Source: Syngnathus acus (lineage: Eukaryota; Chordata; Actinopteri; Syngnathiformes; Syngnathidae). From it: a stretch of DNA of 64,000 bases. The notes under the pieces are model-generated. The model ran no database searches, was not told the origin of the DNA, and saw only the letters and a program-made list of their open reading frames with translations. Numbering within the stretch: position 1 is the stretch's first letter; each line of letters begins with the position of its first letter. Of this stretch, positions 13,269-26,372 are shown piece by piece. The stretch lies in NCBI RefSeq assembly GCF_901709675.1, contig NC_051092.1, positions 686,491 through 750,490 on the forward strand, written 5' to 3'. The position numbers and the translations under genes are program-made.

Positions 13269-14820
13269 ATGGCTGCCGCACTGTCAAGCGAACATTTCGA
13301 CAATTTGCAGCTACTACTCAAGGTTTTTTTTGTATCATTTTGTCAGCATCGAATGGTCGAACTGTTTTGTTCCGTGATTAGCCTGCAAGCCGCGGTTCGC
13401 TTCGATGCTAAAACAGGAACACTTCGATTGTGATTAAGAAAAAAAAACGTATTCATAATAAAGTTTCTTGATTTAGGTCAGTGCTTCTGAAACAGTGGGA
13501 CGGACGAGCGATGACTGGGAGCCCAGGGAACATGTTAATTAGGATACAATGTTACAATTCTATGAACAAAAAATACTTTTTATAGTCACTGAGTAGAGTT
13601 AGGCCGTGAAGTTTGGGTTACAAGTTTACAATTTCAAAAAATGATACGTATAGCGTTTGTGTGTGTTTTCAGGCGCCATCCAAAGAGTTTGTGAAGGACA
13701 TGTGCGTGCAGAGTCATGCAGGTCCAAATCTCCGTCTGACTCAGAACGCTGCCACTGCACTTGCTGTCCCTGAAGCTCAGGCTGCTCAAGTACCTTCACT
13801 TTTTAAAAAAAATACTTTTTTGTAAAGAAATAATATTGTGCTCTGTCGCCATATAACAAAACACAGTACTGTACACTCCCTTCGTTCTCCAGGCCATTGT
13901 TTTTCAATCTTAATTTTTCCCCATTTGTAGTAGTCAGCTGTAGCACATGGGTTGTTTTCAGCCAAAAATGCTGGTTCTAAAACAAAGAAGCTTGTTTTGG
14001 GGGAAAGATGCATCTATTTATACACCTGGTGGACTAGGAAACGCTATAAGGAGCCATCCTGCATGTGTTTCAGTTAGCGCGCGCGCTGCGCACGCTGTCG
14101 GCTCACGTGGTCTTCCACAATTTGAGCTCGGCCGAGCAGATTGTCCGCCTTTTCCCGGAGAGCTTCCATTCCAGCCTGAAGAACTTACTGGCCAAGATCC
14201 TGCTGGACAACAGGTTGGCTCCTCTGGCCTTGGCCCCATCTTCTTGCTGGTGATGACGTCGTACTTGTGCTTGTGTGTTTCAGGGAGGTGTGGAAAATGG
14301 AGGCTGTTGGGAGTCAAAGTGAGTGAATCATTCTTTGAAAATGAGATTGAAAAATGGTACAGAATCTTTTATTCACTTAAAAAAAGGGTGTAAAAAAAAA
14401 TTCAAATTGTTCAACAAAAGTGGATACACTACTTTTTACTTTACATGATTTTTACAAAATGGAACGCTGCAAAATAATGGCTGTTCCTTTGTGTGCGGGT
14501 GCATGCGTGTAGCCTCACTGCCCCAGCTGAAGGCCGTGGATTGGCGAGTGGACTTGGTGAGCAGCTCCGACTCACTCAGTCGGATGTGCGTCCCCACGTG
14601 TCTGGTCCACTTCAAGGTTTGTTCCTACACGCCTGCACATAAACGCGCACGCACACACGCCTATGTCGCCACGTGTGCTCGCGATTGACAGACGGAGGAT
14701 ATTGGAGGCGAGGATTCCGCTTCTGTGGCGGCTGTGGAGCTGAGCAGGGAGAGTCTGGACACCATGTTGGACGGACTGGGCCGCATCCGGGACCAACTGT
14801 CCGTAGTCGCTGGGAAATGA
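13269..14820 (+). CDS. commd9: COMM domain-containing protein 9
   Basis: COMMD9 is a subunit of the COMMD/CCDC22/CCDC93 (Commander) complex that acts in endosomal cargo recycling (family knowledge). Six exons: 13269-13322, 13673-13789, 14074-14213, 14284-14318, 14513-14616 and 14692-14820; the total of 579 bases gives 192 residues plus stop, against 198 in human. The N-terminus MAAALSSEHFDNLQLLLK, the central HNLSSAEQIVRLFPESFHSS and the C-terminal COMM domain (LPQLKAVDWRVDL, SSDSLSRMCVPTC, SLDTMLDGLGRIRDQLS) follow the family order. Candidate polyadenylation signal ATTAAA at 14936-14941. It converges with fcsk; the two stop codons are only about 200 bases apart. Confidence 0.95.
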
Positions 14821-15024
14821 TGACGTCACGCACATGCATTTAAATCATTCGCGGCTTCATTTTATAACATTGCCAATTTTTTTCATTTGGCCACTTTTTG
14901 CACACACCCGTTGTAGAAATGAATTGGGATTGTAGATTAAATGTAAAAGATACATTTAAGCATGATCGCGTCATGTATCAGATGAAGAAAGTACCTTTAC
15001 TATCCGAGGCGTGCACAGGAGTGT

Positions 15025-18000
15025 TTATACTGGCTGGAGCACGGTGAGGCCGTCCAAGTCCAGCTGCACAGTGTGGACGCTGAAGTCCCCCAGACCCTAA
15101 AAGAAGACGGAACCCGATCACCACGGCGACGACCCAACGACGACAACGGCACTTACCGGCGTATTTGCGAGGACGTCTGCGACGTCGTCCTTCCGGTCGA
15201 GCTGGCGGGTGAGCAGGCAGAGGAAGCCGCCGCCCCCGGCGCCCGCCAAGCTCTGGCCCAGGACCAGCGGGCTCAGCGCCTCCATCATCAAGCGCACCGA
15301 CGCCGGCTCGCAACCCGGCGCCATCCGCTTCTTGTGTTGCCACGAACGATCCAGACAAGCGCCCAACGACGACAAACAACCTGGTGGCGGGCGACGCAAT
15401 TCCAGAAGAGGCCCACGCTGAGGTGAGGTGTTGACGCATCTCACCATCAAGACAAGCTCGGGCACAGTCCTCGCCGTTGGACACCAGCTCGTGAGCGTTG
15501 TCGACCATCGCGGGAAGACGAGCGTACCAGCTGCGCACTACGTCCTGTGAACGGCCACACAAGAGTCGGTTCCGGAGCGTGTGTGTGTGCGTGTACGTGT
15601 GTGTGCGGCGCGCACATGTCACCTGAAGCAGGTTGCGAGCCAGTCTGGTCTTGCCGGTGTAGACCAGCAGGAGGCGGCGCTCCAGAGCCTCCATAAAGGT
15701 GGCGGGCGGTCGCAGGCGTTCCACATGCACCCGCAGCGGCAGACGCGCTTGAGAGCGGCCCACCTTAATGCCGCCCTCCAGGCCTCCCACCTGGTCCTGC
15801 CAGCCCCCACCTGTCCAGAGGAGAAGCGACGCCGTAGGACCCGACACAATCCGACGGGACGGGACGAGATTTGCGCAAACCCGTGGTGAGGACTTGTTCC
15901 AGGTGCAGTACGGCGTGGACGAGCGCATCCCTGCTGTAGGATCGCCCCGTGGCGTTGTAGACCGCCGCCAACAGCGCCCCCGCCAGGATGCTGCTGGTAC
16001 CTGCGGGTCAAGATATGGAGCGGTCAAGCAACAATTCGCAAAGGTTTTCTTGCGCGGTGTCCCTCACCGAGTCCCGAGCCGGTGGGCAGTGCCGACCAGC
16101 CGTGAAGCTCCAGACCGCCGCCCCAGCGAGCTGTCAGCTGACGCCCCAAAGGCTCTTGGGAGGATGGCGACGCCACACCGGCGCACACGCACACCGCCTT
16201 CAGCAGAGCCCCTTTCAAATGATGACCATCATTTACATGCTTTAGATGGCTGGTTGCCACGGTAACCAGCAAGCTTCTCACTCAAGTTGACATCACACGC
16301 CTGTGCACCGCAGTAACAAGCTAACTTCACACATGCGTACCACACCTGGTCACCACGGCAACAAGCAGACTCGCACGCTCGGAACAGGAAGTACCGGGTG
16401 CGTTGGGCTGACAGTAGTCCTTGAGGTGGTCCAAGGTCTCACACACCATCTCCGCGGCGATGTCGGAGTCCCGCCCTCCGCTGTGGCAGACCAATAGCAG
16501 GAGGGGACGTGGGATGCGGCGCGCTCGGGCTCCGATAGGTCGCCGCCCGTCAATCTTCACCGCCACGTTGGTCACGCAGCCGCCGCGCTCAAATGTCAAC
16601 GGTGGCGTGTCGCTCCAGCCGCCTGCAAGGCAGTCGCCACCTTCATCACATTCTCATATTTGTTGACTTTTTTTTTTGGTTGTGTTGTGATATTTTGGTC
16701 TGATGGAGTCACCTGCGAGGTCAATTCTGGCAGGACACTCTACTTCATGCCACTGCCCATGAGGCGGGAGTTCCCCTTGGCCAACGGTCACAAACGTCTG
16801 CGATGACATCACAGCCCGTCGTAGCAGCACCTGAGCGGCACCTTCGTAGTGCCGCGCCGCCCGCACCAGCAAGTCGGGCCTGTGTGAACATCAAAACCAA
16901 ATGAACTAGCTTCATGCTAACACATAATGCAATAGATGGGCTGATTTCTAAAGCTTCAAACTGCTAATTTGACAGCGCTGCACACAGGCATAACGTACAT
17001 TTACCTTCTCACCTGCTGAGCCAATTAGCTCGCTGCGCCGCCAGGGCCTGGACTCCGCCCTTCAGATCTCCCTTCTCCAACAGGAAGTACGCAGCGCTCC
17101 AGTTCTCATTGGCAGCCGGCCCGCTCCTCAGCCCTCCGCCACCCTCCGCCTCGGCCCAGCACGTCAGCACGTCTGCGATGCACGACAGGCAGCGGGCGGA
17201 CACGCCCAGCTGAGCTCCTGACTCCGCCCCCTCGCTAACTGTCATGCATCAAATAAGACATTCGTGACAATAGGGCATGCAAGGGGACATGATGACTTCC
17301 CTGCAAGATAACTCCAGGACTAACCGTGGACATCGCCGCCATCATCAAGTGACTCCTCGTTACCAGGCTCCTCCCCCGGCTCCGCTCCGTTTCCTGCTGC
17401 GACTGACAGACAGCACTTTTCATCAATACTTTTCCATCAATCCAAAAATCCCAGCCAGGAGACTCACTGGTATCCAGCGTGTCGAGGAGCGCTGCCTGCT
17501 GCCCGCCCGCCACGGCTGCCCTGAAGCTGGGCAGCAGGCACGTGTCACTTTGCCGCATCAGGACGTCTCTGGCCCGCTTTCTGCCCACCAGGTACAGCAA
17601 AGACTCCCTCCAGTGGAGCTCCGCCTCCTGGTGCGTGAGCGACAGGACTTCCTTCAGGGAAAGGCGCCAGGCCTCCCGCCAAAGTCGCACGGAGCCGGCC
17701 CCGCCCAGCAGCCAGGCCACGCCCCCCGCGAGGCCCGGGGCGCCCCTTTTGGGGTGCAGGGCCGGGAAGAGACGCGCCTCCAGCAGGGAGCGCCGTTCTC
17801 CCGCCGCCCACAGGTCCTCCGGCCTGATGCGCGATAACATCACTCACTTCCTGTACCGCACTTGGAGGACAAAGAGGGAGGGAGGGAGGGAGGTCCTACT
17901 GTATGTCGGTCCTGCCGAAGAAGACGCGCCAGGGCACGTTGACGAAAGACGCGGCTTCGGCATCACAGCACAGCTGAGGACAAACGCCAGGACATGAAAT

Positions 18001-20382
18001 CATTTGTTTTAGTCACTCTCTGCCGAGTCCGGTCACGTACCTCCAGGTCGTCCAGTGCTCCCATCACGGTGTAGACCGTCAGATTCAGTTCTCCCAGCTT
18101 GATTCGATGTCCCTGGATGATGACGTCATCATCCAGTGCCAGCCGTACCACGTCGGGGGATGTGGACGCCTCTAGGCCTGACAGTAAACAACCTGAGGGG
18201 ACGTGCAGGGGCCCCTGGTGGATGGTGCAATCATTGCGTCAGCATATAGGTGACCATGTTTATGGCTCTAGCCATTGACAGCACCAGAGGTGTCTTTCAA
18301 TTGTTTACTTGGGCTTATTAGCAGGTGGTCACCCTACCTGCAGGTGGCAGTGTTGGACCACGGCCCCTGTCGCCACGGTAACCCGGCTTTCCAGAACACT
18401 GTTGATGACACGCCCTCCTTCGCTGACACCGCTGGCTACCTGTCGGGGGGGCGAGAACACCAGGTGGCGTTAGACTCTCCAAGAACCTGGCGGAAGACAC
18501 GTTTGAAGACGTCACCTGTATGTGGGAGAGGGCGTGTCCCGGAGTGGGGTGACGGGTCAGACGGAGGACATGCTGCTTCCCGGACAGAGTCATGTAGTCA
18601 TAGTGACCGCCCGGGACGTACACTAGGGACGGGAAGAAAACGGACGTGTGAAGGACAAAACAAGTCCATAATGCGGCGGCGTAGACGCACCCAGGCTGAG
18701 CGCGGCGGTTCCTCTCAGAATCCGCCACAGCTCCTTCCTGCCGCGTTGCAACATCGCCCCCTGAAGCCCAGACACGGGATCACGCCCAACAAACTCATCC
18801 TCCGTCTGGTCCGAGCACAAACACTTGAGCACGTCCAGAAACAGAGACAGCTATAGAAACGCACACACATGGCTTCATTTAGACGAAAGCAATAGCATTG
18901 GGATCCCCGTGGTAGCCATGAGGACCAACCTGGAGGGGTGGAGCTCCAGAGTCCAGGCCCAGATAGGTGCAGCCGTCCAGAGGAGGCGTCACGTGCACCT
19001 GCAGGAGTTTCTCGGCCACCGGCCGGCTGAAGAACACCGGACCAGATACCTACGAGACAAGTTGAATGAGCTGATGCGCACAAGATCAATTTGTTTGCGC
19101 GTATGCGTCACCAGAGGCACTTTCCCATCATGCATCAGCGCTTGCTGGATGCGCTCTGGGCTTCCCTTGTAGATGATGTCGCTGACGTAACCCTGGAAGA
19201 AACAAACACTTTGTCGCTCATCTCCACGATCGGGCACAAGCGCCAGTCAATCGAGCTCCATCTCACCTTATCGTCACTCAAGTAGACGCCATGATTGACG
19301 GCGTATGACGGGTCACCGGGGAGCGCCAGAGCACGAACACCTGAGAAGTTGTCCCAAGACAACACTAACACACATGCGCACACACACACCATTGAGAAGT
19401 GTTGCTCTCGTGTAAGTGAATGTTGAGACACGTCAGCCGTGTTTTTCAGACCGAAGTTGGCAGGGATGCTGAACGTCATGTCGGTGCTGCACACCCAAAC
19501 GCCAGGAGGAGAACCAGGACAGACCTGAGAAGATGACCAACACGGAGACCCAAAGATAGATAGAGGGGATACATGCAAGGACGGACGGAGCCACGGGCAG
19601 ACCTGTTGGGTGAGGAGGCGGAGCAGCACGTCCAGGCAGCAGACGGGAGCCTGAACCACGAGGGCGGGATCCTCCACGGGCAGCCACGAGAACGCTCGGC
19701 TGCACGAACTCCACGGGAAGTCGCGACCCTGCGGCCGCATCATCAATGAGCAACGTGCACCAGCGTTGGTGCTCGAGTGCCACGCCACTATGATAACCTC
19801 ATTTGTATCCCGTATTCATTTTATCATGAATGGAAAGCATGAAGTTGTGTTTTGGGATGTTTGCCGTTAAGGTCAGGAGGTCAAAATGCTGAAAGAAGGT
19901 CAAACTGACCGTGTGGAGGATGAGGACGTGAGCGTCATCCAAAACGTCAGCTGTCACCACCTGAGGGAGCATTTGCAGGATTTAGTAGTACTGCTCGTAA
20001 TAATGTGTTTGTGCGAGTGCTCACCGTGTGTCCCGCCCGGCTGCTCAGGTGTTCCGCCGCCACAAGTAGCGCGTTGAGCGTGGCCCCTCCGCTGCCCAAC
20101 GGTTCCTGGCGGTCCTGCACCGTCAGCAGCATCGTAGTCGCGCTCAAGCAACCCCCGCGCTGACGCAACTCCAACTCTGAAAACAACACACACACACATT
20201 TGTCACAAGTTGCAATCACCACATAAGGCACGTACAGACAAACAAGCGTTCATAACTCTATTCCGAAGGTGTGAGCAGCGGCCCCAAAAGGCGGCGGAAA
20301 GTACTGCACCTCTGTGGAACGCGTAGACGCTGTCCTTGTGCTGGCAGGTGAGGACCACCACAGTCCAGCTGAAGGTTGACAT
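15025..20382 (-). CDS. fcsk: L-fucose kinase
   Basis: Fucokinase phosphorylates free L-fucose to fucose-1-phosphate in the GDP-fucose salvage pathway (cytosol). About 20 short exons on the minus strand. The N-terminal half has the pyrophosphorylase-like segment [18 protein letters not shown] (exon 20025-20176) and GVWVCSTDM; the middle has [20 protein letters not shown] and a helical region (17235-17843). The C-terminal GHMP-kinase half shows PTGSGLG continuing into [15 protein letters not shown] (about 15990-16090), [58 protein letters not shown] and the glycine-rich [13 protein letters not shown] (about 15200-15240). The start is taken as the ATG at 20382 ([20 protein letters not shown]); an in-frame ATG lies further upstream but a splice-like CAG intervenes. 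Stop TAA at 15025-15027 after DGLTVLQPV. Confidence 0.93.
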
Positions 20383-21257
20383 CTTAAAAGCCTCTTCGGC
20401 TGCTGCTGTGAAACAGAAACAGCAGGCAACGGCTTTATCATTTATATCTTTGTCCGAGCTCAACTGTTTGGAAGCGAGCTAGCTTAGTCGCTGACCTAGC
20501 ACGGACAAAGTTGCCGACGGACCAATCACACGATAATAAAACCTGTCTTTTCTTCTTTCAATAGTGCCAATGCGTCATACGGAATCAGCAGTTACCTCTC
20601 CAGAGTAGGGGGGAAGCCAATAAACTAAGTGGGTTCTCTGTTGTGTTGAAATCTTTATTGGTAGATTTTGGACTACACGCACTTCCGTAGTGGCCTTTAT
20701 GTACTGTTCAGAACGTCTCCACCGGGCGGTGACTAGCAGGCACAATTAATATTGAAACGCACCATTGTGTACATTAAATTGTAGACTTGCTCGACATTTC
20801 AGTTGTCTATACATCCGGACTGACTAGTGGTCAATACTCTTTGATTAGTCAGAAATGTATTTGACAAAATTTAGTGCAAAAGTTTACAAGACATTCTATC
20901 TTTTGAAAACAACAAAAAAGACAGCCCTGCCCCATTCTTTTAGTAATCGTTCATAAATTTCAACGTTCCTTTAAAAATATATATCTTTGTGCAAGTGATG
21001 ACTAGCAACTTAATAACACAGCACTACGATTTTTCTTTTTACCGCATAACGATCTTTAATCAGTTTTGAATAGAGAAAAAAACGTCTTTACATTACCACA
21101 TGAACATTTGAAATACTAAGTCATTTTTAATGACAAAAATTACTTTGTAAGCAAAATAAAGCAGATGAACAATTGTCATCAAAAAACATACCAGTCATGA
21201 ACTATCCATAAAATTCAACAATTTATATACACATTTACAATTCCCATTCAGCCATCT
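20383..21257. other. Spacer between pclaf 3' end and fcsk start
   Basis: AT-rich, with no coding region recognised. It should hold the pclaf 3' UTR on the minus strand (an AATAAA complement lies near 20651) and the fcsk promoter near 20400-20550. Confidence 0.4.
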
Positions 21258-22079
21258 TCATTCATCTCCGTCCTCTTCTTCAGCTGGCAGCGGCCGAGAC
21301 CTGCGCACACAAACAAAAAGAGCCACGGAGTCACCACAGTAGATGGGACAGAACGTCATCCAAGAAAACATAACCGCACATCAACGTACTTTTTGGTGGT
21401 CTTGGACACGCCGCTGCCTCCAGCCTCCTCCTCGTCGTTGTCTTCATTGGGCTTCAGGTTTTCCTTCTCCGGCTTCCTTCCAGGACTGCCAAAGAAGTCC
21501 CCGATACCCTTCTGCCAAGTGGGGGTGGGACGAACGCACACAGGATTTCCTCCGGCATACTTGTTCTTTCCTGGGGAATGTATTGTAGAAAAAAACGAAC
21601 GTTGAGTATGGCCTTGTGCACGTCAACTAAGTGTGAATGTGCGCTGGGTTGCCTGACCGACCAGGAGTGGACGCTTGACTGTAGGAGGAAGAGGAAGGGG
21701 AGTTGGGCGCACTGGAGCCCAGAGACTTCCTGGGAGCAATCGCTGCCACAGCTGCAAGCAAAATGATCACAGTCATGGCAATCTCAGAAAGCACGCAAAA
21801 TGAACATCACTTCGCCCGTCACAGACAACACAACATCAAACGGCCATTCGTCACATCACCACCGAATGAGTTGGAAGCGCGCGTTTTGGCGGGAGGCTGA
21901 CACGCACGGTGGAGCGACTTGAAGTCAACTTGAAACATCCACACAATGACATTGATCAACACTTGGCAAGGCTAGCAAGAAGCACATCGAGGCAACTCGG
22001 AATCATCACACGCTTGCTTTGGCGGCGGCTCACCTTTTCTGTAAGATGCAGGCACATTGTCCGCTTTCGTCCGCACCAT
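21258..22079 (-). CDS. pclaf: PCNA-clamp-associated factor (PAF15)
   Basis: Small, largely disordered nuclear protein that binds PCNA during DNA replication and lesion bypass. Four exons: 22034-22079, 21662-21751, 21390-21570 and 21258-21300, total 360 bases or 119 residues plus stop (111 in human). It begins MVRTKADNVPASYRKAVAA, keeping the N-terminal MVRTKAD and its lysine-rich region that is ubiquitinated in human. The PIP box is visible in CVRPTPTWQKGIGDFFG (Q-x2-I-x2-F-F). The KEN-like degron is present as PEKENLKP. The C-terminus is acidic (PAEEEDGDE). The upstream region carries an E2F-type site, consistent with S-phase expression, and it is divergent from nedd1. Confidence 0.95.
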
Positions 22080-22191
22080 TTTGTCTTCGATTAGAGTTGA
22101 GGAGTAACAAAGAAGTCGGAAAGTGAAAGCGGTAGAAAGACGAGAAGGAGCCGAATAAAAACGGAAAAAGTCGGCTGACTAGTCGCGCGCC

Positions 22192-22199
22192 TTCCCGCC
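22192..22199. promoter_or_regulatory. pclaf: E2F-type site upstream of pclaf
   Basis: TTCCCGCC (GGCGGGAA on the minus strand) about 113-120 bases upstream of the pclaf start codon matches the E2F consensus. Human PCLAF is an E2F/DREAM target; that this site works here is inference. Confidence 0.5.
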
Positions 22200-22259
22200 A
22201 CTCTTTAAGGGAAGAGCGGATGGGGCGGGCGGGAGAACTCTTCTTTGTTGATGTCATGA

Positions 22260-23187
22260 CGACTTGGCTCGATGCTGCCCCCTTCGATCAGACGGTATTA
22301 ATGCTGGGAAAGGTACTGTATTAATAATCCTGTTAAACGGTTAAATGGCATATTGACAAAAACAACACACGATTAAAAAAACCCCTTTCTGTATATTTGG
22401 TCATGAAGTTGATCTATTCCCAGAAAGCACATCAAAAGTGTGAAAGTGGGTGCTCTTTTCAATGGAGGCTTTTTGCCCCATGGCTATTGTAATGTGTGAA
22501 TGCTCTGTGTTAGGAAATACAACAATTTAATAAAAAACAAAGTTACACAAGTCATAAATGTAACAGTGAGCTGCGTTTTTCTAATAACGTGAAGTTTTCA
22601 GCTGTTGCGTCGAAGTGACGTCAAGTTTGTCCCTCGACACTCCCCGTAGTGGCGGCAGCTGCTTGGTCTTCAAGCGTTTCACGTCAACTTTGGCCAAAAG
22701 AAAACAAAGCAAAAGAAGCAACAGCAAAGGTTTGCTTGACACTTTGGGGGTCTTTGCGGGACATTTTGACACTTTGCATGAACTTTGTGCCACTTGGGTA
22801 TCGTTGAAGAGACCCCCGTGATCCGCAGAAAACTTGAAAGGTTGCTCGTTGGCTGTTTCCAGTTAGCCGCTCGCCCGTTAGCTTAGCCGTCGCCGCCAGC
22901 AGCTTGCTTTGGCAAACTTGAGCAGGTTTGAGGTGGTGTTGCCATTTTGGGCCTTCTCAGGGTTCCAAAGTCACATAAACGCTTGTGGTTTGTCCAAGAA
23001 AGCCAAGGTGTCAGACAACAACAAGCTGTCAAACCTTGTTGTTGTTGTTGTTGTGGTGTCGGACGTCACAACTCGTCGACCAGTTGTCATGTATGCAGCC
23101 TGTTGATTGTCAACCTGACCAACTGGGGTCTTACTACGAGCTGATGATAGCCTATGTGTTGTGGTTGCGGGCGCAGGGGCGGCAGCC
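22260..23187. other. Divergent spacer between pclaf and nedd1
   Basis: About 1.1 kb separates the two start codons. No coding region recognised. A (GTT)n tract lies at about 23036-23054. Both promoters are expected here. Confidence 0.4.
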
Positions 23188-26167
23188 ATGGACGACGTCA
23201 CCCGTCTGATGTCCACAGGAGATGCGGTGAAGATCTGGGACGCGGATTCCATGACGCTACTGGAGCAGTTCAACCCGCACAACAGAAGCCACCCAGTGGC
23301 GCAGGCCTGCTGGACGGCAAACAGTATCCTTGGCCGTCGTCGGCGATTGTTGCCGGCTGTCCGTTTCTCCTCCTCGGGTGGCCAACGAACAATACGAGAC
23401 GGCGAGAATGGCGTAAAGGTACGAGCGTGCGGCGTTTGGAGCTCAGCCATGTCGCCGATTGCGCTCGGAGCGGCGTTTGCTCCTTAACGCCGTTGGCAGA
23501 TCAGCACGTGGTGAGTGCCAGCAGCTGCGGCGACAAAGTGGCTGTGTCCAGTCTGAAGTCTCCTCACCTTCCTCTGCTGGAGCTGGCCCAGGGGGTGAGC
23601 GCACGCCGCCGACCCATCGCCATCCTTTTGGCCGTTGCTCGCTGACGGACGGACGCCCCGGTGTCGTCCCTCGCAGGAAGGCCAGACGCGCATCGCCCTC
23701 AGCTCATCCTCACAGTTCGTGGCCAGCGGAGGTCTGGACAACCGCGTCCACATTTGGGACCTGAAGACGTCCAAGCTGCTGCGCTCGCTCGAGGTAAGCC
23801 GTCGCTCGCTCTTGGTTTTGCGCTCTCTCGTCTTGACGCCGTCGTGCGCCCAGGAACACACCGATGAGGTGACGTGCGTGTCCTTCAATGCCAACGACAG
23901 CCTGCTGGCGTCCGGTTCCTCCAGCGGCCATCTGGTCCTCTACAGTCCCACCACCAACACGCCCAGCAACCCCTTTGGACACGGCAGCCAGCAGGTGGCG
24001 CACCATTCTTCCTCTCCATCAGCGGCAAAAAGTTGCTTTCCTTCACTCTGTTGTTTCATTTGACCCCCTGTCTTTCCTCCGCCGTGTTGTCATTGGGCAT
24101 CAGCCGGTGCGTGACTTGGGCCTGTCGTGCCTCAAACGCTCGCTGCTCGGCAGCGTGTCGGACGGCGGCTGGCTGACGCTGTGGGACGCCAACACGCAGA
24201 AAGAGCTGCACGCCTTCCGAGGCGCCCACAAGGCGCCCGGCTCGGCCGTGGCCTTCTCGCCCGCCAGCGAGCTGCTAGTGCTCACCGTCGGCTTGGACAA
24301 GAAGATCGTCTGCTACGACACCACCAGCAAGACGTGAGCCCCGTGCCGGCGGCGGTGCCGCCGCATCTCACATTGGCTGTGTTTTCCTTCCCCTTTAGCT
24401 TTTGGCGGCAAAGTGATGAAATTAGGCCACAATTCACGTCTGTGTGTTTTGTGTGTGTGTGCGTGCGCACCTTTGGTCAGCGTGGTACGTTGTATCCGTG
24501 CGGAGAGCCCGCTGACGTCGGTCACCTTCACTCTGGATGGCTCGGGCGTGCTCGTGGGCTCCGCCCAGGGCGACATCTTGCGCTACGACCTGAGGAACAG
24601 CAGCGCCCCCGCCAGGGTGACGCCGGCGCACGCCACCCCCGTCACCAGTCTACGCTTCCAATGCGCCGCCGCCAGACACAAGGTGGCGCCGCTCACTCAC
24701 CATTCGGCGGTCGGGATCCAGTGAACGAGGGTAAGGCCATGTTGACCACAGCGTTTGTCTTCCTGCAGTCGGGTAGAACATCATCCAGGGTGTCTGGCAC
24801 CAAGAGCTCCGCCTCCAAACTGTGCGGCGGTCATGTCAGCTCCGCCCTTAGCTCCTCCCCTCCCATAACTGCAGGTACCTTCTCATCGCCTGGGTTCCGC
24901 AGGCAGAGCTCAATTCCCAGGTTGCGTTGTTTCCAGCAGGTGGCGCTGAAGCCCAGGCGGACGAACGGCAAGGGGCGGAGCGTCTTCCGGTCACAGACAA
25001 GTTCAGCAGCGTTGGACGAAGCAGCCTCGATGTGTTTTCGCCACTACGACAAGGTAGCAACACGCAACGGGGCGTCCGCGAGGCCAAACGTGACGTAAGC
25101 AAATGTGCACACAGATGCGGGAGGTAGCGTCAATGAGACATTTGGAGCGGCTCAAGGTGCGCGGCGCCGTCTTGGCATTCTTCGCATGAATGCACGAAGG
25201 CCAACCTTGTTGTTCTCATAGCAAACTTGCCGAGCCGAGAGGCGGGGCTTCCTCCCTGTGCCCGCAACAGTCTGGACATGTTCTCGCCGCTCCGAGATGA
25301 GACGTTCGACGTCGTCAGCGGGAGGCCGTCGGCGGGACGACTCTTGCGCCCAACCTCGGCCTACCAGACGCCCTCCATCAAGGAGGAGCCGCCGGTCCGA
25401 GCCGGTGACCCCGACAAGGCGGTGACTTCAACTTGGCAGTTCAACTTGTGAACATAGATTTGTTTGGCAGGCGGGGGAAACGAGCGGGCCCTCCCCCAAC
25501 CTGGAGGGCAAGGGTCAGGCTCTGCCCGACTCATCCCAGCCGACCGATCCCAGGCACCCGGCCTCTGCCTTCACTCCCGAGCTGACCGTGAGGAGAGCCA
25601 ATGGCGTTCAAGCGCAGCTCGATTACGATTCGCCCGTTCTCGGGGCCCCACCTGCGACCGCCGCAGGTACGGCCTTCATTAGATGGGTGGAAGTGGGCGG
25701 GGTTGATGGCCGGGGGCCCACTCTTCTTCTTCTTCTGTGGTGGTCAGGCGAGACGGAGGCAGCCAGTGGTGCGACGGCGCCCTTCAGCAGCATCCAGATG
25801 AACGCCATCACCAACATCATCCACCAATCGCTGGATGAACTCAGGTCAGCGAGACCACTTGGCTTCCTGCCTTTTTGCACGTCACGTGACTCGCCGTGTC
25901 TTATGTGTCACTTGCTGCAGAGACGCGTGCCACCGGGACATCATCAACCTCCAGGTGGAGATGATTCGCCAGTTTTGCATCCAGCTGGTGAGCGAGCGAG
26001 CACTGCCACGACGACGGCGGGAGCGAGTCGTGTGAGCCATGCGTGCGCGTGTCTTGCAGAACGAGTTCAACGCGCTGATGTCGGCGCAGCACACGGCCAA
26101 CGAGGCACTGCTGCAGGAGAACCAGCGGCTCAGGGAGGAAAACCTTCGTCTCAAGACCAACTACTGA
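23188..26167 (+). CDS. nedd1: NEDD1, gamma-tubulin ring complex targeting factor
   Basis: NEDD1 recruits the gamma-tubulin ring complex to centrosomes and spindles through its C-terminus. Start ATG at 23188 (MDDVTRLMSTGDAVKIWDAD); first exon 23188-23323, second from 23500 to 23594. N-terminal WD40 propeller: peptides ASGGLDNRVHIWDLKTSKLL, EHTDEVTCVSFNANDSLLAS, SPTTNTPSNPFGHGSQQ, LLGSVSDGGWLTLWDANTQ, AVAFSPASELLVLTVGLDKK and a last blade at about 24480-24680. The middle is divergent and serine-rich, with two similar SSLDVFSPLR/NSLDMFSPLR segments (about 25010-25300) that correspond to the family's phosphorylated linker. The conserved C-terminal helix is SSIQMNAITNIIHQSLDEL, ACHRDIINLQVEMIRQF and a coiled-coil end LLQENQRLREENLRLKTNY, then TGA at 26165. 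Polyadenylation candidate ATTAAA near 26191. Confidence 0.93.
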
Positions 26168-26372
26168 AAACGCACTTTGTGTTGATGCTCATTAAAACTT
26201 GTCATGTGATCAGCATATCGACTGCAACTTTATTGGCGGCACACTTGCGCATATGAGCAAAGATTTAGTTTTGACTTAAAGGAGGCGGGGTCTATTATAA
26301 GTCAATAGAGTTTTTATTTAGAAAGATTTCGTTTTTACTTTGAAAGAAAAGACGACTTCAAGATAGCAGAGG

